A stretch of DNA of 64,000 nucleotides from Planococcus beigongshangi (GTDB lineage: Bacteria > Bacillota > Bacilli > Bacillales_A > Planococcaceae): the NCBI RefSeq assembly GCF_016820495.1, contig NZ_JADHDU010000001.1, positions 372,257-436,256 on the forward strand, given 5' to 3'. A model generated the notes under the pieces. That model worked only from the letters and a program-made list of their open reading frames with translations. It made no database searches and was not told the origin of the DNA. Positions within the stretch are counted from its first letter, which is position 1, and each line of letters begins with the position of its first letter. The position numbers were made by a program, and so were the translations under genes. Shown piece by piece: positions 62,297 to 64,000 of the stretch.

Positions 62297-63178
62297 TCAT
62301 TCCACTGCTTTTTCTTTCAACATTTTCACGAAAGGCAGCACGGACTGCTCTTTTAACTTGGCTTCGAACATGATGTCGGCATCCGTTCCGCCAAGGAGAA
62401 GAAGCAGTTCCTTGAAATCCCTTTCTGAAACGAGTTCATGGTGACGAAGATCAGTAAACCCTTCTTTCCCTGTACTGATATGGATTTTCGGCGTGCCGAA
62501 CCCCTTCCAGGTCGCCAGAATTTCAGCAAAATCAACGGCTGTTCCGTCGTTATTGCAATTATGATGGTGGATATCGAAACAAATAGGCACTCCGCAAAGT
62601 TTGTGGACATCCAAAACATCACGGATCGTGAAGGTTTTATCGTCATTTTCAAGTCGCAGCCGTTTTCTGATCGTTTCCGGCAGCTTTAGATAAGTATCAG
62701 CAAATTGCTGTTTCGCTTTCTCTTTATCGCCGTAAGCACCGCCAGTATGGAGGATAATGTCATTGCCGCCCAGCAGCTCAATCAGTTTGTCATGGTAGAC
62801 AAGGTCCTGGATCGATTTTTCGACTACTTCAGGCTTCGGCGAATTCAATACGGTATACTGTCCGGGATGTACGGAAATCCTCATCTGATGGGTTTCCACA
62901 ATATCCCGGATTTGTCCGGCAATGAACAGGAAATCATCGTCTTCCCACCAGATCCAGTCGTTTATGGGGTGTGTAGACAGTGGAACGATCGAACTGGAGG
63001 CGCGATAGAAGTAAATGTCATTGGCCAGATTCCAGTTGACGATATCCAGTGTTGTCTGCATATTTCGTAATGTCAGCTCTTTGATCTTGGCGGTGCCTTC
63101 CGTTTCCGCAGTAGCGACCCGCAGTGTACGGAACACCGTTTTCAATTCTGTATTCATGCATGCATAGCCTAATCTCAT
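62297..63178 (-). CDS. uvsE: UV DNA damage endonuclease
   Basis: 293 aa; ATG at 63178 chosen because AAGGAG is 9 bases upstream, the TTG at 63187 being too close. TIM-barrel endonuclease with metal sites typical of UVDE: RLGYACMN at the N-terminus, MRISVHPGQYTVLNSPKPEV, LIELLGGNDIILHTGGAYGD, RLRLENDDKTFT, VPICFDIHHHNCNNDG and PKIHISTGKEG. Nicks DNA 5' of UV photoproducts and abasic sites, independent of light. Confidence 0.95.
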   Translation of the reverse strand: MRLGYACMNTELKTVFRTLRVATAETEGTAKIKELTLRNMQTTLDIVNWNLANDIYFYRASSSIVPLSTHPINDWIWWEDDDFLFIAGQIRDIVETHQMRISVHPGQYTVLNSPKPEVVEKSIQDLVYHDKLIELLGGNDIILHTGGAYGDKEKAKQQFADTYLKLPETIRKRLRLENDDKTFTIRDVLDVHKLCGVPICFDIHHHNCNNDGTAVDFAEILATWKGFGTPKIHISTGKEGFTDLRHHELVSERDFKELLLLLGGTDADIMFEAKLKEQSVLPFVKMLKEKAVE

Positions 63179-63277
63179 CGAATTCAACTCCTTGCCGTTC
63201 CTATACCCGAAACTTTGTTACATTATCCACCGCGCAGGGTATAAAATTATATGGCAGGAAAAATCGGAGGGATATGG

Positions 63278-63766
63278 ATGAGAGCGGAAATCACTCAATT
63301 GGATAAAGGATATAAAGCGGTCTTTGAAAGGGAATCAGCGCACGGACCGGAGGAAGTGTGGAAGATGCTGAGTGATAATCGCCGCTTGAAGCAATGGTTT
63401 GATGAATTGCAGATGGCGGAACCTGTCAAAGGGGGGAAGATGCTCTTTGATATGGGCGATGGCACAGTCGAGGAATTAGCCATTACCGATTTTGAAGAGG
63501 GCAGAGTTCTAGCTTTCCAGTGGTGGACAGACCACGTGCGTTTTGAAATCACTCAAAAGGAAGACGGAGGAAATCGGCTTACATTGATCGAAACGATTGA
63601 TCGGATCACTCCGCAGACGGCTAAGGACCTGGCAGGCTGGCATGTTTGCCTTGATGTGATCGAGAGCATCCTGAACGGAGATCAGGTTGAGCGCGGCAGT
63701 GGATGGCAGCACTGGCTCGAAGAATATGAACGTCTTATAGACAGCATGACGGTGGAATTCGAATAA
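63278..63766 (+). CDS. SRPBCC (START/AHSA1-like) domain protein
   Basis: 162 aa; ATG at 63278, 6 bases after GGAGGG (frame open upstream to 63251). Helix-grip fold: AVFERESAHGPEEVWKMLSD, LKQWFDEL, GGKMLFDMGDGTVEELAI, VLAFQWWTDHVRFEI, LTLIETIDRI and the long C-terminal helix AGWHVCLDVIESILNGD. Family members bind hydrophobic ligands or act as Hsp90 co-chaperone-like ATPase activators; role here unknown. Confidence 0.88.
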   Translation: MRAEITQLDKGYKAVFERESAHGPEEVWKMLSDNRRLKQWFDELQMAEPVKGGKMLFDMGDGTVEELAITDFEEGRVLAFQWWTDHVRFEITQKEDGGNRLTLIETIDRITPQTAKDLAGWHVCLDVIESILNGDQVERGSGWQHWLEEYERLIDSMTVEFE

Positions 63767-63773
63767 TTAGACA

Positions 63774-63811
63774 AAAATATCCAGCCTCTTTATCGAGGCT
63801 GGATATTTTTT
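63774..63811 (+). terminator. Terminator of the SRPBCC gene
   Basis: AAAATATCCAGCCTC (63774-63788) / GAGGCTGGATATTTT (63795-63809), then T. Confidence 0.9.
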
Positions 63812-63886
63812 TGGAATTTCGGGATTCATTTTTAGCGAGGTACGGTCACTGTCAGAAAGACGAAAAAAAGAACTGAACTCAGGTCT

Positions 63887-64000
63887 CTAAACAGTATCTG
63901 CCTGGAACCGGAAGATTTTTTGTCCGGCGAATTCCCCTTTTTCATAGGTTCTTTCTGCAAAAGTAATATTATTCTCATAATCCATCAATAGCACTGTCGC
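63887..64000 (-). CDS. C-terminal fragment of an unidentified gene (cut by window edge)
   Basis: The minus frame is open from the window end to a TAG at 63887-63889, giving 37 residues (ATVLLMDYENNITFAERTYE, then KGEFAGQKIFRFQADTV). Too short to assign; the charged, beta-like composition is consistent with a cytoplasmic enzyme tail. Coding is inferred from the absence of stops and sensible composition only. Confidence 0.45.
   Translation of the reverse strand, partial: ATVLLMDYENNITFAERTYEKGEFAGQKIFRFQADTV

Overview
The window reads as chromosomal DNA of a low-to-mid GC Gram-positive bacterium of the order Bacillales. Reasons: strong AGGAGG-type ribosome binding sites, frequent TTG/GTG starts, short rho-independent terminators after most genes, and a gene set typical of that order (ComK-like regulator, HmoB-like monooxygenase, YerO/SwrC-like TetR + RND pair, UvsE, LtaS-like enzyme, LysM polysaccharide deacetylase, SLH protein, DUF916/WxL-binding protein). 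Planococcaceae is my best guess, but that rests on recalled similarity. There are no rRNA or tRNA genes, CRISPR arrays or transposases.

Layout. 1-3.3 kb: end of an alpha/beta hydrolase, small proteins and a PRPP-synthetase paralogue with altered catalytic residues. 3.5-9.9 kb: envelope genes, namely a UTP-glucose-1-phosphate uridylyltransferase, an LtaS-like phosphoglycerol transferase, and a four-gene operon (polyprenyl-phosphate GT2, GT-C-like membrane protein, two SMR/EamA-type small proteins) that looks like a glycan-decorating system. 10.1-11.2 kb: SLH protein. 11.3-27.7 kb: an AT-richer polysaccharide island (Wzz/BY-kinase, glycosyltransferases, dTDP-4-amino-sugar genes, Wzy, Wzx, WecG/TagA, a second GalU), bounded by about 640-bp direct repeats. 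The left repeat adjoins an intact SLH gene and a truncated ATP-grasp gene; the right repeat adjoins a truncated gene tail and the intact ATP-grasp gene. 28-34 kb: ATP-grasp ligase, flavin monooxygenase, a decayed NERD gene, a phosphoesterase, DUF488 and several tandem-repeat arrays.

34.7-38.6 kb is the most unusual segment. One protein fuses a UvrD-type helicase, a PD-(D/E)XK nuclease-like domain and a LexA-type self-cleaving S24 domain, and it converges on a gene for a probable LA2681-type HEPN protein. 38.8-45.3 kb holds ordinary accessory genes (S9 peptidase, DUF2207, FemAB-like, VanZ, HmoB).

45.6-50.8 kb is a second polysaccharide operon: initiating sugar-phosphate transferase, an atypical WecG/TagA, GT2, GalE and UDP-glucose dehydrogenase. 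It supplies the initiating enzyme and UDP-Gal/UDP-GlcA functions that the first island lacks, so the two loci probably act in one pathway. 50.9-58.6 kb: DUF4126, LysM deacetylase, DUF916 protein and a tetR-swrC-like efflux operon. 58.9-64 kb: GyrI-like protein, ComK-like regulator divergent from a small sigma factor, a 5TMR histidine kinase, UvsE, an SRPBCC protein and the end of a minus-strand gene.
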